Below, one piece after another: positions 1 to 5,671 of a stretch of DNA of 7,446 bases (within the stretch, counting starts at the first letter, position 1; each line of letters begins with the position of its first letter). The notes below the pieces were generated by a model, which did not search any database, was not told the DNA's origin, and was given only the letters and a program-made list of their open reading frames with translations. A program made the position numbers and the translations under genes. The DNA comes from Alphaproteobacteria bacterium (lineage in GTDB: Bacteria; Pseudomonadota; Alphaproteobacteria; Rickettsiales; VGDC01), in contig VGDC01000089.1 in NCBI GenBank assembly GCA_016869895.1, positions 1 to 7,446 on the forward strand. The letters run 5' to 3'.

Positions 1-317
1 ACATGCTTTCCTCGCTGCTGCTGGAGTGCAAATCCCTCGTGTGGAACGGCCCGTTGGGCGCGTTCGAGACCCGTCCTTTCGATGTCTCCACGATTGCCTT
101 GGCACGCTTGGTCGCGGGGCGCACCCGTTCGGGCGACCTGTTCAGCTTGGCAGGGGGAGGGGATACCGTCTCCGCGCTCAGTCATGCGGGGCTGGAGGAT
201 GAATTCTCCTATCTCTCCACCGCTGGCGGCGCGTTCTTGGAGTGGATGCAGGGTAAGCGCTTGCCGGGCGTAGCCGTGTTGGAGCGCAGCGCACAAGACG
301 AAAATCTTGCAATATAA
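1..317 (+). CDS. pgk: Phosphoglycerate kinase, C-terminal fragment (5' end outside window)
   Basis: This is the last ~104 residues of phosphoglycerate kinase, the cytosolic enzyme that transfers phosphate between 1,3-bisphosphoglycerate and ADP in glycolysis and gluconeogenesis. Visible family signatures are LVWNGPLGAFE followed by RPFD, then the nucleotide-binding GGGDTVSAL, and the terminal block STAGGAFLEWMQGKRLPGVAVLE, which corresponds to the family's STGGGA-LE-L-GK-LPGV motif. The family has Gly where this protein has Ala (STAGG), a mild variation. The reading frame is open to the left edge, so the ATG at position 3 is internal and not the start. The TAA stop is at 315-317. Only 64 bases and no convincing terminator separate it from the aldolase gene, so the two are probably co-transcribed. 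The identification is secure, and the family is normally about 390-400 residues. Confidence 0.96.
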   Translation, partial: MLSSLLLECKSLVWNGPLGAFETRPFDVSTIALARLVAGRTRSGDLFSLAGGGDTVSALSHAGLEDEFSYLSTAGGAFLEWMQGKRLPGVAVLERSAQDENLAI

Positions 318-381
318 AAGCCGTAAGAGTATCCACTTAGCCATAATAATTCCCGCATGAACCCCAACTGACAGGCCTTCC

Positions 382-1311
382 ATGAAACTGACGCATACCG
401 TTAAGGGCATCCTGAAGAACTACGAAAGCGATAACCTCGGCACGAAAGCCAACCTCGCGCGCATGCTGATGCACGGCAAACTGGGCGGCACGGGCAAGCT
501 GGTCATCCTGCCGGTCGACCAAGGCTTCGAGCATGGCCCTGCGCGCTCCTTCGCGATGAACCCAGCGGCCTATGACCCCCACTACCACTTCGAAATCGCC
601 ATCGAAGCAGGCCTGAACGCCTATGCCGCGCCGCTCGGCTGGCTGGAAGCGGGTGCGGATTCCTTCGTGGGTGAGATTCCGACCATCCTGAAAATCAACT
701 CCTCCAACTCGCTGGCCTCCAAAGCGGCGGGTATCGACCAAGCCATCACCGGTTCGGTGAAAGACGCGCTGCGCCTCGGTTGTTCCGCCATCGGCTTCAC
801 CATCTACCCCGGTTCTGATCAGGCCTTCGGCATGATGGAAGAGCTGCGCGCCATCGCCGAAGAAGCGAAAGCGGCAGGTCTCGCCGTGGTCGTCTGGTCT
901 TATCCGCGCGGTGGATTCTTGAGCAAAGACGGTGAGCTGGCAGTGGACATCTGCGCTTATAGCGCACACGTAGCCGCATTGCTCGGCGCGCATATCATCA
1001 AGGTCAAGCTGCCCACCGATTTCCTTGAGCTGCCCGAAGCCAAGAAGGTCTATGAGCAGCAGAACATCAACATCGCCCAGCTGCCCGATCGCGTGTCGCA
1101 TGTGGTGCAGTCCTGCTTCAATGGCCGCCGCATCGTCATCTTCTCCGGCGGCGCAAGCAAAGGCGCGGATGACGTCTATTCCGATGCGCGTGCTATCCGC
1201 GATGGTGGCGGCAACGGCTCCATCATCGGTCGCAACACCTTCCAGCGCCCACGCGATGAAGCACTCGCCATGCTTGCGAAAATCATCGCCATCTACAAAG
1301 GTCAGGAATGA
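382..1311 (+). CDS. fba: Fructose-bisphosphate aldolase class I (DhnA/FbaB type)
   Basis: A 309-residue cytosolic aldolase that interconverts fructose 1,6-bisphosphate with dihydroxyacetone phosphate and glyceraldehyde 3-phosphate through a lysine Schiff base, with no metal needed. It belongs to the archaeal-type/DhnA (FbaB, LsrF-like) class I family, not the metal-dependent class II enzymes. Visible motifs are LPVDQGFEHGP (residues 43-53, with Asp46), TIYPGSDQ (140-147, with Tyr142 as the expected acid/base), VVWSYPRG (170-177), HIIKVKLP (204-211, carrying the Schiff-base lysine, one of Lys207/Lys209), and the phosphate-binding segments FSGGASKG (254-261) and IIGRNTFQRP (281-290). The length fits; E. 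coli FbaB is somewhat longer at the N terminus. The ATG at 382 is the natural start, although its Shine-Dalgarno sequence is weak. It lies directly behind pgk, which supports a role in central carbon flux. Function is confident; the gene symbol is generic. Confidence 0.93.
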   Translation: MKLTHTVKGILKNYESDNLGTKANLARMLMHGKLGGTGKLVILPVDQGFEHGPARSFAMNPAAYDPHYHFEIAIEAGLNAYAAPLGWLEAGADSFVGEIPTILKINSSNSLASKAAGIDQAITGSVKDALRLGCSAIGFTIYPGSDQAFGMMEELRAIAEEAKAAGLAVVVWSYPRGGFLSKDGELAVDICAYSAHVAALLGAHIIKVKLPTDFLELPEAKKVYEQQNINIAQLPDRVSHVVQSCFNGRRIVIFSGGASKGADDVYSDARAIRDGGGNGSIIGRNTFQRPRDEALAMLAKIIAIYKGQE

Positions 1312-1326
1312 TTTGGTTTTTAGACA

Positions 1327-1378
1327 CGCCGCATGGGCGGCGGCGCGCAGTCGCGCTTGCCATGAGCTGTGCTCATGG
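1327..1378 (+). promoter_or_regulatory. Three consecutive perfect stem-loops upstream of the ThiE-like gene
   Basis: The gap between the aldolase stop and the ThiE-like gene is almost entirely palindromic. Stem-loop 1 is CGCCGC-ATGG-GCGGCG at 1327-1342. Stem-loop 2 is GCGCG-CAGT-CGCGC at 1343-1356. Stem-loop 3 is CCATGAGC-TGT-GCTCATGG at 1360-1378. All stems pair perfectly. No T-run follows, so these do not look like an intrinsic terminator. The third stem ends where the GGGGGAGG ribosome-binding sequence (1377-1384) begins, so it could affect ribosome access, stabilise the upstream mRNA end or mark a processing site. The pairing is read directly from the sequence; any regulatory role is inference. 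Confidence 0.55.
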
Positions 1379-1384
1379 GGGAGG
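1377..1384 (+). promoter_or_regulatory. Strong Shine-Dalgarno that points to a TTG start at 1390
   Basis: GGGGGAGG lies five bases before the TTG at 1390-1392. The in-frame alternatives, GTG at 1369 and ATG at 1375, have no comparable sequence upstream and would sit inside the third hairpin. This site is the main reason for choosing the TTG start of the ThiE-like protein. Confidence 0.6.
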
Positions 1385-1389
1385 CCACA

Positions 1390-2013
1390 TTGGCTGAAAT
1401 ACAAGACTCCCGCGATTGCCTGCTCTACCTCGTCAGCCCAGAAAAGCTGGATGCGAAGGCTTTTTCGCCGCAGCTTTTCGCCGCGCTGAAGGTGGGGGAA
1501 GGGCGCATCGCCGGATTCCTACTGCATCTGCCCGATACGGATGATGCCGCGCTGGTCGCCGCTTCCGAAATCCTCATGCCTGTATGCAGCGCCAATAACG
1601 TCGCCTTCTTCCTGCAAGACCGACCCGACCTCGTGGCGTGGCTGGGCGCGGATGGCGTGCATCTGGTGCACAGCCGCAAATCCATTGGCGAGGTGCGCAC
1701 GGTCGTCGGTAAAGATACGGTCATCGGTATCACCGCTGCGGATGGCGATCAGGCCATGGAAGCGGGTAATGCCGGCGCGGATTATGTGGCTTTCGATTCC
1801 GCTAAGACCGACCTTATCGACTGGTGGCAGGAATGTTTCGTGCTGCCTTCGCTGGCCTTGGGCGAACATAAACCCGAAGACGTGAAAACTTCCGTGGCGG
1901 CAGGGGCGGACTTCATTGCAGCGTCAGCTTCCATCTGGAATCATCCCCAAGGTGCGGACGTGGCGGTGAAGCAGTTCGTGGCTGCCCTCACAGAAGCATT
2001 GCCAAGCGCTTGA
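1390..2013 (+). CDS. ThiE-fold (thiamine phosphate synthase-like) protein, probably not a standard ThiE
   Basis: A 207-residue TIM-barrel protein of the thiamine phosphate synthase/TenI superfamily. Family-like blocks are LLYLVSPEKLD (residues 11-21, first strand), FFLQDRPDLVAWLGADGVHL (73-92), VIGITAADGDQAMEAGNAGA (111-130) then DYVAFD, LPSLALGE (152-159) and AGADFIAAS (171-179). Genuine ThiE joins the HMP and thiazole phosphates. Here the usual GQxD after GVHL is VHSRK, the G-S of the pyrophosphate loop is G-T, the P-T-x-T-K loop after the GADYV strand is missing, and the GGI phosphate-binding turn is GEH. It may therefore be a TenI-like or other repurposed member. No other thiamine gene and no TPP riboswitch is nearby; it sits behind pgk and the aldolase. 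Starts at GTG 1369 or ATG 1375 are possible, but TTG 1390 has the ribosome-binding site. Confidence 0.75.
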   Translation: MAEIQDSRDCLLYLVSPEKLDAKAFSPQLFAALKVGEGRIAGFLLHLPDTDDAALVAASEILMPVCSANNVAFFLQDRPDLVAWLGADGVHLVHSRKSIGEVRTVVGKDTVIGITAADGDQAMEAGNAGADYVAFDSAKTDLIDWWQECFVLPSLALGEHKPEDVKTSVAAGADFIAASASIWNHPQGADVAVKQFVAALTEALPSA

Positions 2014-2027
2014 TGCGCTGCTATATA
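1999..2027 (+). promoter_or_regulatory. Candidate sigma70 promoter for efp
   Basis: TTGCCA (1999-2004) matches the -35 consensus at five of six positions. After a 17-base spacer, TATATA (2022-2027) matches the -10 consensus at four of six. Transcription would begin near 2034 and give a leader of about 28 bases carrying the GGAG ribosome-binding site at 2051-2054. The -35 element overlaps the end of the ThiE-like coding region. This would give efp and the genes behind it a promoter independent of the pgk-aldolase unit. It is a prediction from consensus match only. Confidence 0.4.
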
Positions 2028-2061
2028 TCACGCCGAATTCCGTTCATTTTGGAGCAAAAAC

Positions 2062-2625
2062 ATGAAAATCGATGGCGTTTCCATCCGCCCCGGCAACGTA
2101 TTGCAGCATAAGAACCGCCTGTGGGTCGTCACCCGCACGCAGCACACCCAGCCCGGTAAAGGCGGTGCGTATATGCAGGTGGAGATGAAGGACATCCGCG
2201 ACGGAACCAAGCTGAACGAGCGTTTCCGCTCCGCTGAGACCGTCGAGCGCGTGCGCCTCGACCAGCGTGATTTCCAGTTCCTTTATGATGACGGTGAATT
2301 CCTGAACTTCATGCAGCAGGAAGACTTCGAGCAGATTCAGGTGAAGCGCGAATTCGTCGGCGAAGCAGCGGCTTACTTGCAAGAAGGCATGATCGTGATG
2401 GTCGAAAGCTTCGAAGGTGAGCCCATCGGCGTGCAGCTTCCCACCCACGTCACCTGCGAGATCGTCGAGGCCGACCCTGTCGTGAAAGGTCAGACCGCCG
2501 CTTCCAGCTATAAGCCTGCGGTGCTCGACAACGGCCTGCGCGTCATGGTGCCTCCTTTCATCGAAAGCGGCACGCGCATCGTCGTGAACACCGAAGACAA
2601 CACCTACGTCGAGCGCGCGAAGTAA
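2062..2625 (+). CDS. efp: Translation elongation factor P
   Basis: A 187-residue EF-P, the usual family length. EF-P binds between the ribosomal P and E sites and promotes peptide-bond formation when ribosomes stall on consecutive prolines. The N-terminal KOW-like domain carries the loop TQPGKGGAYMQVE, whose Lys33 corresponds to the lysine that is beta-lysylated in E. coli (Lys34). The middle and C-terminal OB domains follow, with the family signature around residues 145-170 (AASSYKPAVLDNGLRVMVPPFI). The stop is TAA. ATG 2062 is preceded by GGAG seven bases upstream, which fixes the start. Only 33 bases separate it from the SuhB-family gene, consistent with co-transcription. The modifying enzymes EpmA/EpmB are not in the window, so the modification state is unknown. 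Confidence 0.97.
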   Translation: MKIDGVSIRPGNVLQHKNRLWVVTRTQHTQPGKGGAYMQVEMKDIRDGTKLNERFRSAETVERVRLDQRDFQFLYDDGEFLNFMQQEDFEQIQVKREFVGEAAAYLQEGMIVMVESFEGEPIGVQLPTHVTCEIVEADPVVKGQTAASSYKPAVLDNGLRVMVPPFIESGTRIVVNTEDNTYVERAK

Positions 2626-2658
2626 TCGCGCCACCATCGCCTACCGGAAGGAATACGG

Positions 2659-3465
2659 ATGCCAAGGTCAGCCCTCATCGAAGTCATGGTTAAAGCGGTC
2701 ATGAAGGCCTCCAAAGGTCTGCGCCGCGATTTCGGCGAAGTGGGCGAATTGCAGGTTTCCAAGAAAGGTACGGCGGATTTCGTCTCCACTGCGGATACCA
2801 ATGCCGAGCGCATCCTGTATCAGGAACTCAGCCACGCCCGCCCGAAATTCGGCTTCCTCATGGAAGAGGCAGGTGAAGTGGCAGGGCAGGATGGTGAATA
2901 CCGCTGGGTCATCGACCCGCTCGATGGCACGATGAATTTCCTCCATGCCGTGCCCTATTTCTGCATTTCTGTGGGTGTAGAGAAGACCCTCAAGAACGGT
3001 GACCGCGAAATCGTCGCCGGTGTCATCTATGACCCCATCCGCGACGAGATGTTCACCGCCGAGAAAGCATCCGGTGCGTTCCTGAACGACCGCCGCATCC
3101 GCGTTTCTGCACGCAAAGAGATCGAGGACTGCCTCATCGCCACCATCAACCCGCGCCCCTCGCGGGATGAGTTCCCCCGCTGCTCCGCCATGTTCGCGGC
3201 GGCCACCGCCCATGCGGGTGCCATCCGCTGTGGTGGCGCGACCGCGCTTGACCTCGCTTATGTCGCCGCTGGCCGTTATGACGCCTATTGGGGTATCAAT
3301 CAGAAACTCTGGGATATTTCCGCAGGCGTGCTGCTGGTGAAAGAAGCGGGCGGCAATGTGACCGCCATCGGTGGCGGCAAGAATTTCCTTGGTCTCGGCT
3401 CCGTCGTCGCTAGCAACGGCCTCATCCACAAAAAAGTAGATGCACTGTTGAGTGAATGCGCTTAA
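2659..3465 (+). CDS. suhB: Inositol-1-monophosphatase family protein (SuhB)
   Basis: A 268-residue Mg-dependent sugar phosphatase of the IMPase/FIG superfamily, cytosolic. Metal- and substrate-binding motifs are present: EE at 69-70 in LMEEAG, DPLDGTMNF at 86-94 with Asp86 and Asp89, and WDISAG at 218-223 with Asp219. The hydrophobic block LDLAYVAAGRYDAYW (197-211) is typical of bacterial members. Family enzymes dephosphorylate myo-inositol phosphates and related compounds; E. coli SuhB also helps rRNA antitermination through the Nus complex, which may or may not apply here. ATG 2659 has GGAAGGA six bases upstream. The gene follows efp closely, an arrangement I associate with alphaproteobacteria. 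The Ser usually preceding ALDLA is replaced (GGATALDLA), a minor variation. Catalytic residues are intact, so it should be active; the physiological substrate is not determinable. Confidence 0.93.
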   Translation: MPRSALIEVMVKAVMKASKGLRRDFGEVGELQVSKKGTADFVSTADTNAERILYQELSHARPKFGFLMEEAGEVAGQDGEYRWVIDPLDGTMNFLHAVPYFCISVGVEKTLKNGDREIVAGVIYDPIRDEMFTAEKASGAFLNDRRIRVSARKEIEDCLIATINPRPSRDEFPRCSAMFAAATAHAGAIRCGGATALDLAYVAAGRYDAYWGINQKLWDISAGVLLVKEAGGNVTAIGGGKNFLGLGSVVASNGLIHKKVDALLSECA

Positions 3466-3516
3466 AAAGGTAGGGTCGGTTTAACCAACCTCCTCCAATT
3501 CCAGCGTGGCGCCAGC

Positions 3517-5601
3517 ATGACCTACCGTTCCCCGTCCCTTTTGTTCAAATCCAGCGTGATTCTGTCTTCCGCTGTCGTCATCGTTTTGTCGGCTGCATCG
3601 GCGGAAGCGCAGACGCGCCGTGCCGCGCCCAGCGTCGAAGTGCATCTGGAGGTCTTGAAGTCGCTGCGCGCTTCCGATGCGCGCACCACCGCCACGGTGC
3701 AGCCTGAACTGCAACGCCCCATTTCCCAGCCGTCCCGCGCTGCTGCCGCGCCAGCTGCTCCTTCCGACCGCAGTGGAGCACGCGTGCCCGCCAAGTATGA
3801 GACCGCGCCGAAAGCCGCTCCCGCACCCGCACGTTTCGAGCCTGCTGCGCCGAAAGTGATTCCTGCCGCACCTGCGCCTGCGATCAAGAAAGAAGCGAAA
3901 CCCGCTGCCCCCAAACCTGCACCTGTGCCTGTCGCTGCTCCAAAGCCGGAACCTAAGCCGATCGAGAAGGTCGCGTCCGTTGTCGCTCCTGCCCCCGTCG
4001 CAGCCGCGCCGAAGGTGATTGAACCACCCAAACCCGTTGAAGCGCCGAAAGCACCAGAACCGGTGAAAGTGGTCGAACCCGTCAAGATTCCTGAGCCAGT
4101 CAAAGCGCCAGAACCCATTAAAGCGCCAGAGCCTATCAAAGCTCCGGAAGCTCCCGCGCCCATCGAGTTCGAGGAAATCGCCCCGGAGAAACTGCCGGAG
4201 CTTGCACCTGCTCCCGTTCCAGTACCTGCTCCTGCGGCTGTAGAGCCTGTGGTGAAAAAATCCCCCGTGGCGAATCCGCCGAAAAAGGATGATTTGCCTC
4301 CTCCGCTCCCCGCGCTGCCGCCTCTTGGTGCGACGGAAGCCGAGCCGGAAGTGCTGCCGTTGCCTCAAGCCCCCGTTGCTGAGCCTGTCGCCGAGCCGGT
4401 CGTGGAAGCGCCTGCCGCGCCTGAACTGCCGCCTTTAGCCGAAGCCCCCGCCGCGCCTGCGCCAGTCATTCCTGAACCCATCGCAGAAGAAGCCCCCAAC
4501 GTATTGCCGGAAGCCGAGTTGGAATCCCTCCCTGCTTTGACTGAGAAGCAGAATGTCGCGCCTGCCAAAGTCGAGAAACCGGGTCTCTTCTCCGGTTTGA
4601 CGAATAAAGTCGGCAGCCTGCTGGGCAAGAAAGAGGAAGCTCCGAAGCCCGTCACACCTGTTGCGGATGAAGCCACCGCCGCGCCGGAGCCGCTGCCCGC
4701 AGCCGAGCCACTCCCTGCGCCGGATGCCGAACCTGTAGCAGAGCCCGCAGCACAGGAGGCTCCCGCATTGCCGCCTTTGCCGAAGTCCGCAGATGCGACG
4801 ACCGCGCCGGAATTGCCGAAGCTTCCGCCCCTGCCGAAAGAGGATGTGCCCGCCGTGCCCGTGACGGACACGACCCGCGCGCTGCCTTCCCTTGATGCCT
4901 TGAAGACCCAAGCCGCAAAACCCCATGAGCCGAGCATCGCCAAGGCGCAGCCCGTGACCATCGTCAGCGAAAAGGAACTTCCCGCACTTCCTTCGCTGAA
5001 CAAGAAAGAAGCCACGGAAGTCGCCAAAGTCGCTGCGCTGGATGCGGCGGGTATGGATAAGGCCGATGTGGAACTGGAACTGCCGCCTTTGCCGGAAGCT
5101 GCTCCCGCAGTAAAGGAAAAAGTGGCTGCAGTGAAGGAGAAAGCCGCAGAGGTGAAAGCTGAAGTGAAGGAAAAAGCGGAGGAAATCGAGCTTGCCTCCC
5201 TCCCGCCAGAGCCAGCGGCGGAGAAACCTGCCGTGAAACCCGCTGCTAAGGCTTCTTCCGCGCGCAAGCCGGAATTCGGATTCGACAAGGAAAGCCGCAA
5301 GCAGTTGCAGCTGTTCTTCAGCCGTGATGACCATGACGTCGATCCTGCCATGCACAGCTTCCTGAACGAGCTGGCCAAGACGCTGAAAGCCGATAACACC
5401 AAGACGCTTCAGGTGGCATCCTATGCGGGCAGCAATGTCGATGACCCCATCGTCTCCAAGCGTGTCGCGCTTTCCCGCGCGGTGAACGTGCGCCGTTACC
5501 TCATCGAAGCGGGTGTGGATTCAAGCCGCATCAACGTGCAGCCCTTGGGCAACCAAGGCGGCCATCAGGATCCCGAACGTGTGGACATCACTTTGAAGTG
5601 A
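3517..5601 (+). CDS. Secreted Pro/Ala-rich protein with C-terminal OmpA-like domain
   Basis: A 694-residue exported protein with three parts. Residues 1-31 form a Sec signal peptide (hydrophobic core SSAVVIVLSAA, predicted cleavage after AEA31). Residues ~60-580 are low-complexity Pro/Ala/Glu/Lys sequence with hexapeptide repeats (181-210), recurring LPxLP-type motifs, an amphipathic segment GLFSGLTNKVGSLLGKK (356-372) and a Lys/Glu heptad stretch (532-557). Residues ~586-694 resemble an OmpA-like peptidoglycan-binding domain: SKRVALSRAVNVRRYLIEAGV (647-667) matches the family's LSxxRAxxVxxYL helix and ERVDITL the final strand. The Asp usually present in GHTD appears replaced (SYAGSNVDD), so diaminopimelate binding is uncertain. 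No beta-barrel is evident. It probably spans the periplasm and contacts peptidoglycan, but this is inference. It is 51 bases behind suhB with no clear Shine-Dalgarno. Composition explains the long antisense reading frames. Confidence 0.85.
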   Translation: MTYRSPSLLFKSSVILSSAVVIVLSAASAEAQTRRAAPSVEVHLEVLKSLRASDARTTATVQPELQRPISQPSRAAAAPAAPSDRSGARVPAKYETAPKAAPAPARFEPAAPKVIPAAPAPAIKKEAKPAAPKPAPVPVAAPKPEPKPIEKVASVVAPAPVAAAPKVIEPPKPVEAPKAPEPVKVVEPVKIPEPVKAPEPIKAPEPIKAPEAPAPIEFEEIAPEKLPELAPAPVPVPAPAAVEPVVKKSPVANPPKKDDLPPPLPALPPLGATEAEPEVLPLPQAPVAEPVAEPVVEAPAAPELPPLAEAPAAPAPVIPEPIAEEAPNVLPEAELESLPALTEKQNVAPAKVEKPGLFSGLTNKVGSLLGKKEEAPKPVTPVADEATAAPEPLPAAEPLPAPDAEPVAEPAAQEAPALPPLPKSADATTAPELPKLPPLPKEDVPAVPVTDTTRALPSLDALKTQAAKPHEPSIAKAQPVTIVSEKELPALPSLNKKEATEVAKVAALDAAGMDKADVELELPPLPEAAPAVKEKVAAVKEKAAEVKAEVKEKAEEIELASLPPEPAAEKPAVKPAAKASSARKPEFGFDKESRKQLQLFFSRDDHDVDPAMHSFLNELAKTLKADNTKTLQVASYAGSNVDDPIVSKRVALSRAVNVRRYLIEAGVDSSRINVQPLGNQGGHQDPERVDITLK
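4057..4146 (+). repeat. Five tandem 18-bp units encoding EP(V/I)K(A/I/V)(P/V)
   Basis: Five in-frame units encode EPVKVV, EPVKIP, EPVKAP, EPIKAP and EPIKAP (residues 181-210 of the OmpA-like protein). The last two are identical in protein and differ only slightly in DNA (AAAGCGCCAGAACCC against AAAGCGCCAGAGCCT), which suggests recent duplication. Pro-Lys/Pro-Glu repeats of this type form extended, stiff chains, as in the TonB linker. Such a tract can expand or contract by slippage without breaking the frame. Confidence 0.8.
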
Positions 5602-5621
5602 TGCCCCGCTCAAGGCCAAAG

Positions 5622-5655
5622 AAAAACCCCGCTGAGCTACTCAGCGGGGTTTTTT
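5622..5655. terminator. Bidirectional rho-independent terminator
   Basis: A perfect ten-base-pair stem, CCCCGCTGAG (5627-5636) and CTCAGCGGGG (5640-5649), encloses the loop CTA. Six Ts (5650-5655) follow on the plus strand and AAAAA (5622-5626) precedes it, giving a U-tract on the minus strand too. It lies between the convergent OmpA-like and PagL-like genes, and both stop codons are within ~25 bases, so it should end transcription from both sides. Confidence 0.95.
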
Positions 5656-5671
5656 ATGACGTCAGGCTATC

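Noticed and set aside
318..381. Promoter for the aldolase gene, with a CATAAT at 342-347
   Set aside because: No -35-like sequence lies 16-18 bases upstream; TTGCAA at 307-312 is wrongly spaced for it. Co-transcription with pgk is simpler.
1312..1389. TPP riboswitch before the ThiE-like gene
   Set aside because: The THI-box core sequences (CTGAGA and the ACCTGATCTGG-type segment) are absent; only the simple hairpins are present.
337..1404. Antisense 355-residue open frame opposite the aldolase gene
   Set aside because: It is codon-mirrored from the well-identified aldolase, has no family motif and no ribosome-binding site; GC-rich codon bias commonly keeps this antisense frame open.
3481..5402. 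Several long minus-strand open frames opposite the Pro-rich gene, with Gly/Ser/Ala- or Arg/Phe-rich translations
   Set aside because: These are reverse complements of proline, alanine and glutamate codons; the low-complexity output and lack of starts with ribosome-binding sites mark them as shadows.
5657..5664. Perfect palindrome TGACGTCA as a regulator site
   Set aside because: It is a single eight-base palindrome between two stop codons and beside a terminator, where an operator is not expected; chance occurrence is adequate.
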